Shown here one piece after another: positions 24,027 to 37,800 of a stretch of 64,000 nucleotides of DNA. The stretch's first letter is position 1; each line of letters opens with the position of its first letter. The notes beneath the pieces are model-generated. The model was not told where the DNA came from and searched no databases. It was given only the letters and a program-made list of their open reading frames with translations. Made by a program: the position numbers and the translations under genes. The DNA is from Motacilla alba alba (lineage: Eukaryota; Chordata; Aves; Passeriformes; Motacillidae). The stretch covers positions 40,459,258 through 40,523,257 of the forward strand of contig NC_052018.1 of assembly GCF_015832195.1 (NCBI RefSeq), written 5' to 3'.

Positions 24027-27000
24027 ATTTATATGGAGATGCCATTTAGATATTGTATTATCCTCTTGCTGTACTTCTGCAGCAAGCATTAACAGAGGAC
24101 AGCTCAACACCATGATATAGGAAGCAGTCTATCTAGCCGCTGTTCATCTTCAAGGAGTCAACATTGTATGCTATGCATAAACTCAGCTCAAATGCATATG
24201 TGAAGAAACGATTTTGCTAGTTTTAAACACACTCAATTTTCACAAGAGATACTATCATTTGATTTTATACTTTGTCCCTGAATGAAGGTTCCAGTGCCAC
24301 TTTAGCCCATCTCTGAACTTTAAAAAATATGGGAGCAATTTCATTAATATTAGATTACTTTCTGCTCCTGAATTCATTACATTCTGAATTTCCTTAATGG
24401 ATCAAGGCTTCTGTGAGAAGAAAGTTATACTAAAGTCTTGACATACCTCATAAAGAGATGGTGCTATTTTTATTGCAGACAGCAAGAATTATACTTTCTT
24501 TGTATTCACTTTTTAGGGGTGGCTGATGTCACTCATTGAAGCAAACATGTCCCTGGATTTGCTACCAAAGCTAAAGGAACATTTCCTTGTAATGGCAGCT
24601 CATGAGCTTTTCAACAGTTTACATCATGGAAACTGAATTTTTGTTAAACCTGAAGGACAAGTAGGTATTATTTCAGATTTCTGGTGTTTTAGGCTTTCAG
24701 TCATTGATTTTCCATTGAAAAATATTTTCACAAATATTTTTCTCTCTCCTCTATCCAGCTGACATCGTAATCAGTACACTACCCTTTTGATAAAATGTGA
24801 TTTCCTCTTCTACAGTCCTATAATACTTCTCTTAATCTATGAAAAGCATTTAGATATCAATGTCTTCAGTACAATTCATATTGTACCTCTGGATGGGTAG
24901 AAGTATTACAGTATTTCGTTTTAGTAAATCAGCTTAAGACTTCTATAATGTTAAAGTCCTACCAATAAGCTGATTTGAAGACTGATACACAGACCTTGTA
25001 CAAGGCCTTCTGCCTCAGTAGACTCTCATCCTTTATAAAAAAAAGTACATAATTCTGGATTTCACATGCAATTAGATAGTGCTTGGCAAACTATACCATA
25101 TTGCTATCAGGAAGCAAAGCATTAAGTACATGTTACACAACATTTAATTTATGGAATGATATAGATGCAACAGAGAAAAAATTTAATTAGCTGGTATAAA
25201 ATGTGAAAAAGGGCAGATGCAATGTAACAGCACATCAGGAGATTTTAGTAGGGTCTGTAAATATTTTTGATATCTAATCATAAAGACATAATTATCTGCT
25301 AAGGGCCAAGGATCACAACATTGCATCTTTTAGCGCATAGAAAGAGAGTGATGGGCTAGAACAGGGAGCCATGCTCTAAATAAAATCACAAACATTGAGG
25401 TATGGGAGTCACACATTCCCTGAGCAAGAGGCTGTGAAGATGGGTAAGTCAAGCCAGCATGCTTGCAAAGTGTCAAAAGTAAGGATAAAGGTCTGGTGTC
25501 GGGCCAGGTCAGCAGCACCCAAAAGCACACGTGTAAAAAAGGCACAGGAGCTTCTGCACACACAACACACTGTGGAAGTCAGGGCAGGGCTGCCATTTAC
25601 ACTCAGCCAAAGAAAAGATACACAATTGATTAAGAAGTCTTACATTTCAGTTTGCACTCCAAGATGATTTGCTTTGCTGTGGTACCAGCCAGCAGACCAC
25701 ATTGCTCAGCCTGGATAGCTACAAAAGGAGTATCCTGTATAAAATGGATACAAAGCCTAGACCATCTCCAGGCACCAGTTCTGATGAATGTCTGTTGATT
25801 TAATTATGATTTAATGACATGTACTGACATTTACCTGATATTCGGATGTTCCCTGTTCAAGGAAATTTTTCTCATTACAATGACTAAATTAATTTGATAA
25901 TGTGCAAACAAAGTACGCTATTTGTAATTATGTGTGTGGGAAACTTTGCTATTTCACTTGAGTAATTAATGCTTTTCCATGTGATCCTGCTCTTAGCATT
26001 GATTTTTTTTAGTACATTTTGTACTGAGTCATCTGAAGAAAACAAATTAAAGTAGAGGATTTATGAGAAAGTCACACAAAATCCCAAAGATGATATCGTC
26101 CTTACTGAAATCAGGTGGTATTCAAAAAAAAAAAGAGTTGTGGAATGCAAAAAAAAAAGAGAGAGCACAAGCGAAATTCTAGAAAAAAATTAATTACTAA
26201 AATCTTACAAGCCTCAGGGGAGACATATGCCTGTAATCAAATTCTGGGAAACAAGCCCCTGCAAACTCGCATTTCAACTTCCAACTCACTACCATTTCAT
26301 GTTCATTTTGTGGTAAAATATGACTTTTATAAAACAAACAAATAAACAAACAAAAATCAGTTGCAAAATTTCCACTTTTCCATACAACTGAAAAATCTCC
26401 CAAGTTCAAAACAGAACAGTGAGCTGCCATCCAAACTCTTCAGAAATGAGGTAATGGCTTTGCGATTTCATTCCTTTGGTTGGAGCAAAGAATAGAAGCT
26501 GGGAAAAGAGAGCCTCAAAAAGTGTACTCTTTATCCCTTCCCCGTTGGTTGCCTTCTGCAGCTTTCAGCCCCAGGAATGCAAGGGATGATGTAGTGCAGC
26601 CGGTATGTACGGAAGCACTTGCAAACCCATTGTACTTAATGAGACTTGGAAACCAGTCAGGACCAGGGCACTTCTTCTTGTGATGCTTTTCATCAAGACC
26701 ACAAAGAGGGACAGAAGAGAGGCGTGAAATGTTCCATAGTTTTTGTAAATATTTAGAGCAGGAATTTTCAAAACTAGCCAGCTGATAGCCAAACATCCTC
26801 AGCTCCCAGGAAGTTCCTGCTGAAGATCCCATTCCTTTCAAGTACTGTCTGTGCTCTGTTGCAGATCTCAGCCTTGAGGACACTGCTACTGCATACCGGA
26901 CCAGCAATCAAGCAGTAAAGGAGGAGATGCAGAACAAAACTCTTTTCTATATAAAAGGAGAGTTAGTGGAAGAGTATGCTATTTTGAAGGTTTTGGATGT

Positions 27001-28565
27001 TATTTTCTGTTTTACACTCAGCTCTCTGTGCTTGTCAATTCTACATACATTTTAATATTCCTGACTTCACAGTTCTTCACAGTGTAAACTCTAACACTAC
27101 CAACAAAATATGTAGCCTTAGATTATATCAAAAGCCTCTTGTTTGAAGGAAAATGGGTCAGGGGTGTTGGGTCCAGACCTCACAAAAGTGTGAAGTGGCC
27201 TGAGCCATGTCCAAGGTGAAACAGATGTAGCTAAGATTTATGACAAGCACATAAGCTGCCCAAATAGTTATCATCCAGCATTGTCCAAAAGCATATCTCC
27301 AAGGTCCAGCAAAGAGATAATTCAGGCTTCAGGTGTGCTGCATTTCATTTAGTATAGGGCACATTCATACCACTGTGCATGTGGATGTGTTTGTAAATAT
27401 CTGCATCTATAATTTATGAAGCCACCTATTTAAGATTCTAGTCATTTATCAAGATGCTTTTGAGACTTGATTCCCTATTTTGCAGACCAAATGTTAACAT
27501 TTGATTGAATTTATTAACTCAATTAAATAAGAAGTGTTCCACATTAGAAAGCATAATGTCGGAATTAATCCCCCAAAAATGTGGTGATGCTTTAACTAAT
27601 ATCCTGTGACCTCTTGATACTCTCGAACACTGTCCTGATGATCTCAGTATAAATAATCACATCAGAGGTTTCCCAGGGATCTCTCTCCAGAGGATATCAG
27701 ATGTCTCCACAGAGGCATGTGTGCATCCCTCTTTTGGCCAGGAGAACTGCAGAATGCACCCCCTGTCTTTTTCTAGTCCCTCCTCCTTCCATCTTCACAG
27801 TCATTCCTTAGCAAAACAAGATGCCAAATTTAGCTGCAGTGATCTTCAGGAAAATACTCCCTTTGCTGACTCTGATCCCAAACAGAAGCAGGATGTGGGC
27901 ATTAGAAGAATATCTGAGTGGGTACATGGCCACAAAAAGAATAAGTACCTGGGGATAGAAATCCAACCACACACATACAACCTGAAAATACTTCCTTGTT
28001 ATTAGTGATCCAAGAAAAAAAAATTTGCTTACTTGTAGCAATCAAGGTAAGTGTCTATTCCTTTGTCAATATTTGCCTGGTGCATCAATTTTGCACCATC
28101 ACCAAAAAAGCAACAGCACCAAACATGAGGTCATACGTGGACAGATTGCCTCAGAATCCAGTCAAGGCAGTACAACCCATCACTGACACCTCACCACCAC
28201 ACTATCTGCTCTGCTCCTCACCTAGTAAATTGAAGTCAATTTGAAGTAGGACCTCCATCACCAAGCTGACCAAATCATCTCCCATCCCAAGCTCTCCTTG
28301 TAGTTAGGCTGTTCTAATTTCAAAAGAACAGGAAATAAACTCATTAAAGGCAGTGCATGTAACAGATTTCCTCATAACCACTGCAACTTGCAATTTGGTA
28401 TGACACCAAAGGTGAATTTTGCTGTGCAAGAAGAAATAATCAGCAACCTATTCTCAGACTAGCAAAAAAGTTCTTGAACAGTCACACTGGGGAGTGATAA
28501 AGGTCTGGACACCATGCCATTATAACAACAAACTGTTCTCCCCAATTCAATCACTGAATAACATG

Positions 28566-28622
28566 AATGAATTTTCATTTTTTTAATTAACATTTTCATA
28601 AATGAATTTTCATTTATGAAAA
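28566..28622. repeat. Direct repeat plus perfect hairpin
   Basis: The 15-mer AATGAATTTTCATTT occurs at 28566-28580 and again at 28601-28615. The second copy sits inside a perfect inverted repeat, TTTTCATAAATG / CATTTATGAAAA (28593-28604 and 28611-28622), around a 6-nt loop. The combination suggests local duplication or template switching in AT-rich DNA. No transposon ends were identified. Confidence 0.85.
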
Positions 28623-29378
28623 CGTTCATAAATAGAAGAGCAGAGAATATGAGGAATCTTTATTCTGTGCCTAGACAAGAAGATGAAACATGCAGACTCT
28701 GGACTTTAATCTTAACATTACCTCACTGAGCTAAAGAAGGTAATTAAAAAGGTGACAGAGAACAGGACACAACCGTAACAGAGCTCCACAAGCACCCAAT
28801 GCAATCTAATTCCAAACACCCTAATTCCCATTTTGCATTATAATTCCCAGAAATTCTTCTGGTCAGGAGTTGAGACACCTTTGGTGGAAAGAGGTATCTC
28901 TACTATCCTTTGGAAAGATCATGTCTCAGCTTCCCGAGCTGTTCAGGCACCATGCTGGACAGGGGATATCTGCAAGGTGCATGTAACTCTACAACACACT
29001 CCTCAGGCCAAACACACAAACTATCCACAAAAGAATGATACAACAGAGACATGCTTTAGAAAAGTTTTTTTTGTATAATCTTAAGGATTCACAAAGGCCT
29101 GGCTGTATTCTTGTTTCTTTCCCTGTTCTGTTATTTCATAGATATCTGATAAAGAATAAAAATATTTTTATTAAAGCATTAAAACTGCTTTTTCATTTTG
29201 AAATTCTTATGGAATTTGCCACCCCAAAAATGTATTCTTTAACTCATTATTTGAGATTATCATTAATATCAGGTTTGCTATTTCTCATAAAAGGATTGCA
29301 TGCTCTGTTGATGCTTCCACCACTCAAGATGAAAGTAAAAATTTCATATTCCACTGCACATTTAAACAGCAATGATTC

Positions 29379-29446
29379 TTTTATATATATCTATATATAC
29401 TCTTATATAAATTGTATATATTTGTATTATATATACAATATAAATA
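29379..29446. repeat. TATA-rich low-complexity tract
   Basis: This is an almost pure A/T tract with alternating TATATA blocks (TATATATATCTATATATAC, later ATTATATATACAATATAAAT). Such tracts are prone to unwinding and slippage. They inflate the overlapping + strand reading frame with tyrosine and isoleucine codons. Confidence 0.85.
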
Positions 29447-31205
29447 AATCAGTATTCTTACAATAATTTCTGTATTTTATCTCACATAATCCACCTGCCT
29501 GATACAGCTTTTTCTAAATCCTGAAAAACTACTATCTCATTACGCACTGCTCCTACTCAGATGAAAGGAACCAAGTATATGCACTATTGTCCTTTAATAT
29601 GAAAAAAAAACCTAAAAATTGATAGTTAATTCTCTCCCAAAGACTCGTACTTAATTTTCACCACTGTCTGAGTGGGTGACTTTGAGATGTTTAATGGGAG
29701 CCACTGTTCTGTTGCAGAATGAGTCCCAAATGTGTTAACTCACTGTCATGAGAAACACAAGAGCATCTCCCATCAGATTTTAGTGTGTATGTCCCTGTTT
29801 AGTTTAGGGCTAGCATACAGGGTAGCACTTAACCTGATTAGACTATATTTGCATGATAGGTACTTATGATGCTTAAAACATCTTTCTATTGTCATGGCTA
29901 TGTTCTGGCTAGTCTTTGACAGAATCATCTCTTTTGTTGAAGAATGCTCTCAACCTTGCACAAATAAAATAGATCCTTCTGACACAATCCACAAAGTCCT
30001 TCATCTTGCTTTCTTATTAAGCTTTCTTTTTTTTCCTAGCCACCAACAGTGACTAAAAGTATCATCGACTTTTTAACTTTCCCCTGTTTTCTTGGAGAAC
30101 TATTTACTGGCTTTTGTTCCTAGTGAAAAAAACCTCTCATTTAACAAATGCATCATATGCTGTAGTCAAATCACTACCAACTCTTTTTACTTTTATCATT
30201 TGGCTTAATCCAGAAAATGTCATGCTTCACATAAATCACTTTTTTTTTTACTCAAAAGTATTCCTCATTGAATAAACTAGTGTCACTTTAGTCAACAAAA
30301 ATAAAGTACAAAGATCCTAGCCCTCCTTTGGTAGTTTACATTATTTATCCACCTGTAAAGTGATGTGATTCTGATGCAAATGAAATACATTTTAACTTAC
30401 ATTTTCTCTTCTAATAGAAAATTACTCCAGAAGGCTAGAAATGTTCCTATTTGTGTAAGTGAACTTTCAATTACGGTAATCCCACAAGAACTGTACATGT
30501 ATGTATATGCCCATGTTCATTCAGAGCTCTAGCAAAATTGAACCCATTAGGCAGTACTTCACTTTGTTCTTGTTGGCACCGCCATTCAGGTGCTTTGATA
30601 AAACAAGCATATCGAGCCCTTTTGGGATGACAATTCAGAAATGTTCACTCTCAGCTTTTAGCTTGGATCCAGACTGGAAATATGACACATTGCAAATCAC
30701 ACTGAGCCAGATTTATGGCATAATGTAATAGATGATTCACCAATACTTTTACTTGTGCCAGACTGAGACACAGACCCTAAATCAGCTATCAGTGACAGGT
30801 TTGGAACTGCATTGTCTATCTTAAAAAAACAAAAAATGGAAACAAAACAAAACGTCTCCACAGGATATTACTGTGGTTGTAGAGATGCAGAAGTACCATG
30901 ATACCAATACTAACATGGAAACCTTAATTTCCATATTTATGTAAATCATCTACTGTAGCTCTGGGAATGTTAACACATGAAGTTTCCTTGAGCTCCCACA
31001 TGCAGCCTGAAATACAGACAAAAGGTATCAAATCCTACCTTATTTTATTTTTGAGGATCAAAGGAAAAGGTATTTTCCACACAAAAACTATAACTGCTAA
31101 ACTGTAAACTGGATAAGCAGTCAGGGTACTCAGTGACTCACATTTTAAGCAACTGTGTGTTTGAGTTTGCCAGTAATATGTTCTGAATATGTTCTGAGTG
31201 GAAGC

Positions 31206-31237
<32 letters not shown>

Positions 31238-31242
31238 GTGTG
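31206..31242. repeat. (GT)n microsatellite
   Basis: There are about nine uninterrupted GT units followed by interrupted TATGTG units and more GT. This is a potential Z-DNA-forming alternating tract and a likely polymorphic marker. The antisense frame across it gives a T/H/Y-rich peptide with no significance. Confidence 0.93.
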
Positions 31243-31568
31243 CTGTCATAACGTATCTGCCCAAGCATGGACTGTCTTGAAAGATTAAGTGCACCTATTT
31301 TGAACTGGAGACTGCATGCCATAATTTTTAGCTAACCCGTTTCCTTCTTAGTGAAAACAGAAATAAAAATATATTGTGCACACTTCATTGCTAGAACCTT
31401 TGACCTCAGCTGCCTGTCTAGCTGAGACTGTGATGAATGCTTTGTGTCTCTTCATTTTTAATTGCTCATAAATTGTTATCCCATGAAACACAAAACTAGC
31501 CTTGTCCTCATTTTAGTAGGGGTTGGAGGTCAGCCTAACAGTAATACAATTAAGGAGTGTCTTTGTGT

Positions 31569-31598
31569 GGGGGTGTGGGAGTGAAGAGGGCAGGAGGG
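31569..31598 (+). other. Weak G-quadruplex motif
   Basis: Four G runs on the + strand (5, 3, 3 and 3 G at 31569-31573, 31577-31579, 31588-31590 and 31596-31598) are separated by loops of 3, 8 and 5 nt. This matches a relaxed G-quadruplex pattern. No promoter or gene context was identified. Confidence 0.5.
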
Positions 31599-34340
31599 TT
31601 ACAGAAGGTTGTAGTAGTGAAAGATGTATTCCTTTCCAAGGCAATACAAAGCAAATTCCACACATTCAAACAAAAGTCTTCAATGTTCGACAGTGTTGAG
31701 AAAAGCCTCTGGGAGGGCATTTAGAAGGGCAATAAAGTACACATCATCTTCTATATCTGTATAATCATTCTTAAACATACATGTACCCCTGGCTGCCTAT
31801 GATATCACTGGTCTTCTCTTTGCAGTGGCAGACTTAATCCTGAGGGTCAAATTTTACCCAGGCATGAATGTTCTGATTTGCTGGTTTCAGAAAAAATAAT
31901 AGCCTACCTTTGAATTCCTCTATAAAATAATCTAAACCACATCTGTGGAGATAACTCTGCAGAGTTACTTCCCCCTGCGTAATCTTCCTGTGGTTGTCAC
32001 ACACTTCCTTCCTGTTCTTGAAAAGCTGGACTACTCTTAATTCAAATAATATACAGCATGCCACAACACAAAAATATCTTTCACTTTCAAAATACCTGGT
32101 AATAAATAACAACAAACTCTTAGCTCAGTGAGATAAGGGATCTTTCTGTTTCCAGTAAGGGCATAACAGATCTTACTTTTGATTTTGGTTGAATTAATAT
32201 AAAACTAAAGCAAGCTTGCTGAATTTGCTTTTACCTCACACCACACATAATTCTGTTTAACAAAAGACATTGAGCTTTTGGTAACTGAGCATGTCTTCAG
32301 ATTCCTACAGATAAAACCATTCTGGTAATACTGGGTTCTTATTGAGGTTACAATAGGCATTTTATTCCAAAACCCATAACAATCCCTGTTTCTTAATAAG
32401 GTTTAAGAATATGTGGTATCTGTTGCAAAGCCACCAAGTTCTCAGCAACCTGTCATGGAGCTTGGAAACAGTCTTCTCCAGTCCTTTAGGCAGGCTAATT
32501 CCAACAGCTGTTTATAAAACACTAATAATATAGCATTTAGCATCCAGCGGTGAATTCGTCCTGGAGGACAGAAAACTCCACCACTTAGTCATAGCACAAT
32601 GGCTGCTATCCACTCATATAGATTTCAGTGGTCCAGACAGCAGAAAGTTTTAGTCTCAGTAAGTGACACACTGCTGAGTTTGGCAGCCTAATTATCTGTA
32701 CCTCCTCACCTGCATGCTCACCAGCGACCTGCTATCACACCTTCACAAAACGTCCTACAGTTTCATCAGATACTGCATAGAAAGAGATGCAACAAGTTAC
32801 TATGGAAGGCTCCTAGAACTGCAAGATAAAAATGTGAACTGGATTTCCAGGATATTCAGTTTTGCCTCAGAACTAAGTCTGGGTCTTCTTCTTTTCAATA
32901 CTGAAAAGTATTTATTTTTCAGTTACTAACATTTTATCATTTTACTTCATAAAATATTAATTACTCTCCCATGAACACCAATGCAGTGCTATTAGGAAAG
33001 AGAACAGAAGCTATTGCAGAATATTGTTCTTTCTCTAATGAGGGATTCCTTCTTGCTTTAGCTGTGCTAGTAGTTAAAATTACCAATGGTCCCACTAAGA
33101 TTAAATTATATTTCAGGTCTTCTGTAAACTGAATTCTAACTTTAGCAGATGAAAAACCTTATCATGTTTAGGATTTGGGGTGGAAAAATATGTATTTATT
33201 TGATACATGGGGTCAAATTATGCGGTAATGTTTCTCCTGACTACTGCAAGGTTTATCCCTATACTTTAAAAATACATTCCTTAAGTCTGATGATTCTATG
33301 AGATTCATAGCTTCCTTGCTCAAAATGTAAAGGCGTGGTACCATCCCTTGGCACCCAATTTTAGCTGTGCCCCATGAAGTCCTTTCTCCTTGAGAGGTTG
33401 GACAGCTTGCATTTTAAAACTGAGGAAAGTACTGCATTGGTTTCTTTCACGTCACATTCAAATTGGAATTGCCAAGACTGATCCCTCAGTATCTTCAGAA
33501 ATGCCCATCCTTCCTCATTCTTTATGTACACATGTATTTTCAGAAGTTATCTCCAGACTTTCTACCTAAAATTTAAGTATATCTTTGCCCCAGAGGTTTT
33601 GGTCAGACATAAGCTGAAGCTCAACTTGCAAACTTGGGTATGCCTTGACATTTACACAACCCTTCTATGGACTTAATTGGAAAAAGCATAGTATCAGCCA
33701 AATAAAAAAATCAGGGTGTATGTTTCTGATGTTTTCTCTATTAAAACTTAGCACAAATTAGAAATCTTGGTGTTCTTATTGAATCACAGCATTGCCTTAT
33801 AGCATTCACATTGAAAATGGCAGATTAAGTACTTTAATCTTAATAAAGTCTAATATTTCATTCTACTAATGGAGAAGGTTTCTTTCAACATTGTGTACAA
33901 AATCTCTCTAAAAATTCAGTAGGGTCAGGTAAGGTGGGTGTTGCTGACAACATCAGCCACTCAGTAGGTGTTTGCATCAGCAGGCAATCTGAGTAATAGG
34001 AATTCAATGGGTTCTCCCTCCTAATCTTTCTAAGAGAATGGTGATTTTGAGTAACTTTGCTACCAAAGGTACTTTTTTTCCCATAACTTTTCACATATTC
34101 AGTTGTTCAGTAAAAGGAAATGTTCAGAATGGAGACTGAATCCTTTCTGCATTTGTACTGGATAATAAAGGGCTATATGTGTTTTGAGGCCGACTGTGAA
34201 AAGTGACCTGACGTTAAAATCAGACTGAAAGCAAGCTAAGTCTTAGAGATTATGTGGCCTGTGACTGGTTTTCCCAATGCTGCTGATAAAAGAGTCCATC
34301 ACCTTTTCCCCCTTGTGAGTCCCTTTCGAGGGAAGGGTAA

Positions 34341-34806
34341 GAGACACAGCAGCAAAGTCAGTCTGTTACCTCAGTAGAAGCAAGGGATGGAGATCCACAT
34401 GGCAGCAAGGATACAAGGGTTAGTGATGTGCAAGAAACCACAGAAGCACTGGAGAATGGTCCTGCAGGGATTACAGCTTCTTCCTCCAAAAAGGGAGCAG
34501 GATTGTTAACCCAACTGAAGTGCATCTACACTAATACACACGGCATGAGCAACAAAAAGGAGAAAGTGGAAGCCATGCTGCAGCAGGAAAACTGGGACAT
34601 AGTTGCCATCACAGAGACTTGGTGAGACAAGTCACAAAACTGAAGTCCTACAATGGATGGCTATAAATCCTTCAGAAGGGATAGGAAAGGAGGAAGAGGC
34701 AGTGGGGTAGCCCTGTATGTTATAGACTGTCTTGACTGTCTGCCATTTAATGATGGTGGCAGTAAGGTTGAGTGTTCATGGGTAAGCATCAGAGGGATCT
34801 TGTCAG
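34341..34806 (+). mobile_element. CR1 ORF2 endonuclease fragment, plus strand
   Basis: One frame from 34341 to about 34806 reads as the N-terminal part of CR1 ORF2. It includes ARDGDPHGSKDTRVSD, AGITASSSKKGAGLL, LKCIYTNTHGMSNKKEK, WDIVAITETW and then MDGYKSFRRDRKGGRGSGVALYV. ITETW contains the glutamate of the AP-endonuclease active site found in LINE endonucleases. Two stops (TGA at 34623-34625 and 34641-34643) stand where the family usually has tryptophan (in ETWW and NWS), so the frame is broken and cannot encode a full protein. Similarity ends after the SWVSIRG segment. The reverse transcriptase and 3' tail are absent, unlike the usual 5'-truncated copies. Confidence 0.87.
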
Positions 34807-37800
34807 TGCTAGGGGAACCATTGCATGATCTCTGGGGTCTTTTCCCATCCCACTGATTCTTTGAAAGGCCAGCATGGGTGACTGCTGATGGCAACACTCT
34901 GCAAAATATCACTAAGAGAAGGAAGATTAAAGTCTGTATCTCCCCCAAGCACAACAAATTGAAGTAAAAAGACCAATTCTAGATGAGTTCTTGAAAGATA
35001 TGTCCCAGGTATGTAACTCCCAGGTATGTTATTAAAGCAGCTGTTTGGCCAAACAATGTTCCTGATGTGTCTATTCCTTTGGTGCTGGAAAGCCAAACAT
35101 TTTCTTGTTTTTCAAAATACCACCTTTTAAAGAAAAAAGTCATCATCTTATGATGATGAGCCTACTTCTGTACATCATAGTTAATTTCTTTTTTAAAAAT
35201 ATTTGAGTCTTTAATTTGCAGAAACTCACACCTAGAAAGAGTGCATAATGTGTTTTTAAAAATTATTTAGCATTCACTATGTACTACAAAGGTCCTGAGT
35301 TTATGAGCTATTTTTCTTTAGGGCCATGGATGTTCCTCAAAGCAAAGGAGAAAATTAATTTGAGGCTTCAGGAAGTCAGTGCCAGGGGAAAGCTAACTAC
35401 TCTGTCCTCTCCAGCATGTGGCAACTTCTGAAGAAAACAATCCTGGACAAAAGCTGTCCCCTTTGAGGCAGCAGTTTAACTCTTTCAGAACAGAGAACTC
35501 AGAAAGAAGTGTTGTTTGGAAAGCAGGTTATGCTTTGTTAGGATGCCCATTTTACAGTCCTAGTGTCAGAGGGCAAGAGCAGTCAGGATTCCAGGGCACC
35601 TGCCTCTGCTTTGTGACAGAAGCATGCTGCCGCCTTGTATTTTCTTGCCAGTCTCACGACGAGAACCAGGAGAGCAGTGAAAGCTGTTAAATGCAGCCAT
35701 ATCTTTGGCCTTAGCTCCAGCAAGCCCAGATGGGAAATAAGGGTCGTTTAGAAACAGAGCGCTTCCCACAAACTAGAGAGAGAGATGTAAACTGTACTCC
35801 TCACCTACTCATAATTTTCTTCTCTGAAGTGGATACTGGGTCCTCTGTGACCCATTAGAGCTGGATTATTCTTCCACTCTAAACAAAGAAGCTATCTGAT
35901 TTTTTTTGCAAGCTTCTCAAACTAGTACCAACTGCCCAAAACGGGAAGACAAACTGCAAATCCTAATGAATAAACATTTTGCAAGATTAGCCATCTCCAA
36001 GCAGGAGATGTTCGCTTTTATCTATTTAATTTATCAAACAAAAAATGGAAATGAAGATGGTACAGCAAGATACCAAAATGATGGAATCGAAGGATTTCTC
36101 CCTTAGCTCTCAGCAGGAGTGCTTTCTGAGGGACAAAAGGATGATTAGAGACATGATGCAAATGAGACAGTGTTCTGGGTGGGGTCTCTCCACATCCACT
36201 GTAGAAAAGGAAAATTCCAAGCAGGAAAATACATTTTAGCTTGTTCCCTTGTGGGTGTCTGGTGCTCAATGATGCATCACAGGTGGGACATATCAAACAG
36301 TAAAACAGATCTTCACAAGCATAAGAGACATTTAAGATATCAGGAAAATTGAACCCAGAGGAAAGAAGATCTTTATTTGAGAGCGGCTGTGTGTTTTATT
36401 ATGTTAGGTTCTTTTATTTTTCTTTACTGCCTTTCCACAGCATGGATAGAAAGCTTTCTTTAAAAATGAACAAACAAATTCTCTAAATACAGCAGAATTT
36501 TGTGCCTACAGGTCATGGTTGGTTTAAACAGTACATAAGGGAAAGCATAAAAGAGCAGGTATGCACACAAGAAAAGAAGGACTGACCTGCTGTAGCCTTT
36601 TCCTTGGCAGCTGCCCAGATAAAAGCTGGTCTTAAGTAAACAACCTCATGGACTAGAAAACTTCTGAATTTATACATCAGGAAATAAATATTAGATGTGT
36701 CTGTTTTCCACCCCTTCTTAAAGTTGCCCACATAATCCTAAAATTGTATCTGATGTACTTCAGTGATTAATTTTTGCATAAACAGAATCTTTTGTGAGCA
36801 GAATCTTTAAGTTTCAACTACTTAAATTCCATCTTAAGTGCTAATGTGTATAAATAACTGATCTTCTGGAAATACTCAAGAGCACAGGAAAGGAAAGAAA
36901 GTTCAAATGACAACTTAAGCATGCTAATATGAACTGAAAATCAGTCAGAGAACATGCACACTACTATTGGAGGCGGAGAGGGGCTTCACATGTACCAGCC
37001 CTCCTAAAATGCAGTAAATAAAGCAATAATTCAGTGTAAGTGACAAGAAGAAATCTGAATAATAGAAAGCTTTATAAAAAGGTTGCCCTTTTTAAGGCAC
37101 GCTTAACAGCATTTTCAGAACTCTATGTAACACCATGATACATGTGCTTGAATCCTGCATATTCAAGATGTGGATGGAAGAAACTTCTTTTGTTTTCAAA
37201 TTTAAAATTATGAGAAAGATTAATAATATCTAGAAATAAACACATCTATTGACATTCAGGACTTCTAAATATTCTGAGTGACTACAAAAAAATCATGTGA
37301 AAGACTACTAGTTACTTCTACCACATGAAAAGGAAACCCGTCAACAATTGTCCGTGGAATTCACTTCATCTGATGACTACTACAGGTTACATGATGGGTC
37401 TCACAGCTGAGTCCAGAATCCATGGGCAGGAGGACAAGAACTTCTAGAAAGCAAGTCATTCCACACTTAATACTTCCTCTAGCACTGGATTCAGTATTGG
37501 GAGGTACTTGGCCATTTTCATGAGCTGCACAGGGGTCTTGGACACTAATCTGCACCACCCCCTTGCCTCCAGATGACTACAGTTTGGCAAAGTGAGCTTT
37601 AACAGTAATGGGTAACTTGCACTTTTACTCAAATCACACAATCATATTAATCTGATTTATGTTTTGAGCTCATTAGAATAGAAACTATTCCAAGGCCTGA
37701 GAAAGAACTCAGCACTCAGTATTTATTTACTAACATTCACTATCCTAAAAACAATTTTCCTTTTCTTCATACTAGATTTTCATTGAAAACTTTCACTTCC

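Larger units (their letters stand above)
22813..28565. other. AT-rich stretch, microsatellite only
   Basis: No gene was recognised. The 149-codon minus frame at 23122-23571 runs through the CA microsatellite and lacks motifs. The 130-codon minus frame at 26515-26907 has no recognisable family and overlaps frames on both strands. A perfect TATA-like word (TATATAAAAGG, 26948-26958) has no supporting initiator or downstream gene. An AAAC/AAAT-rich tract lies at about 26333-26357, and a 15-bp unit is duplicated at 23994-24026 (see below). Confidence 0.55.
28623..34340. other. AT-rich stretch, microsatellites only
   Basis: No gene was recognised. Contents are the TA-rich tract at 29379-29446, the GT microsatellite at 31206-31242, a G-run cluster at 31569-31598 and T/A homopolymer runs (for example near 30240). 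The 143-codon frame at 29035-29466 ends in Y/I-rich sequence generated by the TA tract and is not considered a gene. Confidence 0.55.

Noticed and set aside
26948..26958. Perfect TATA-like word TATATAAAAGG
   Set aside because: No initiator, CpG context or downstream gene. Such words are frequent in AT-rich DNA.
34809..35096. 95-codon minus frame with LGGDTDFNLPSLSDIL, superficially like a LINE endonuclease GDFN motif
   Set aside because: It is on the opposite strand to the adjacent CR1 fragment, and its neighbouring residues do not follow the CR1 order. The likeness is too short to support an element.
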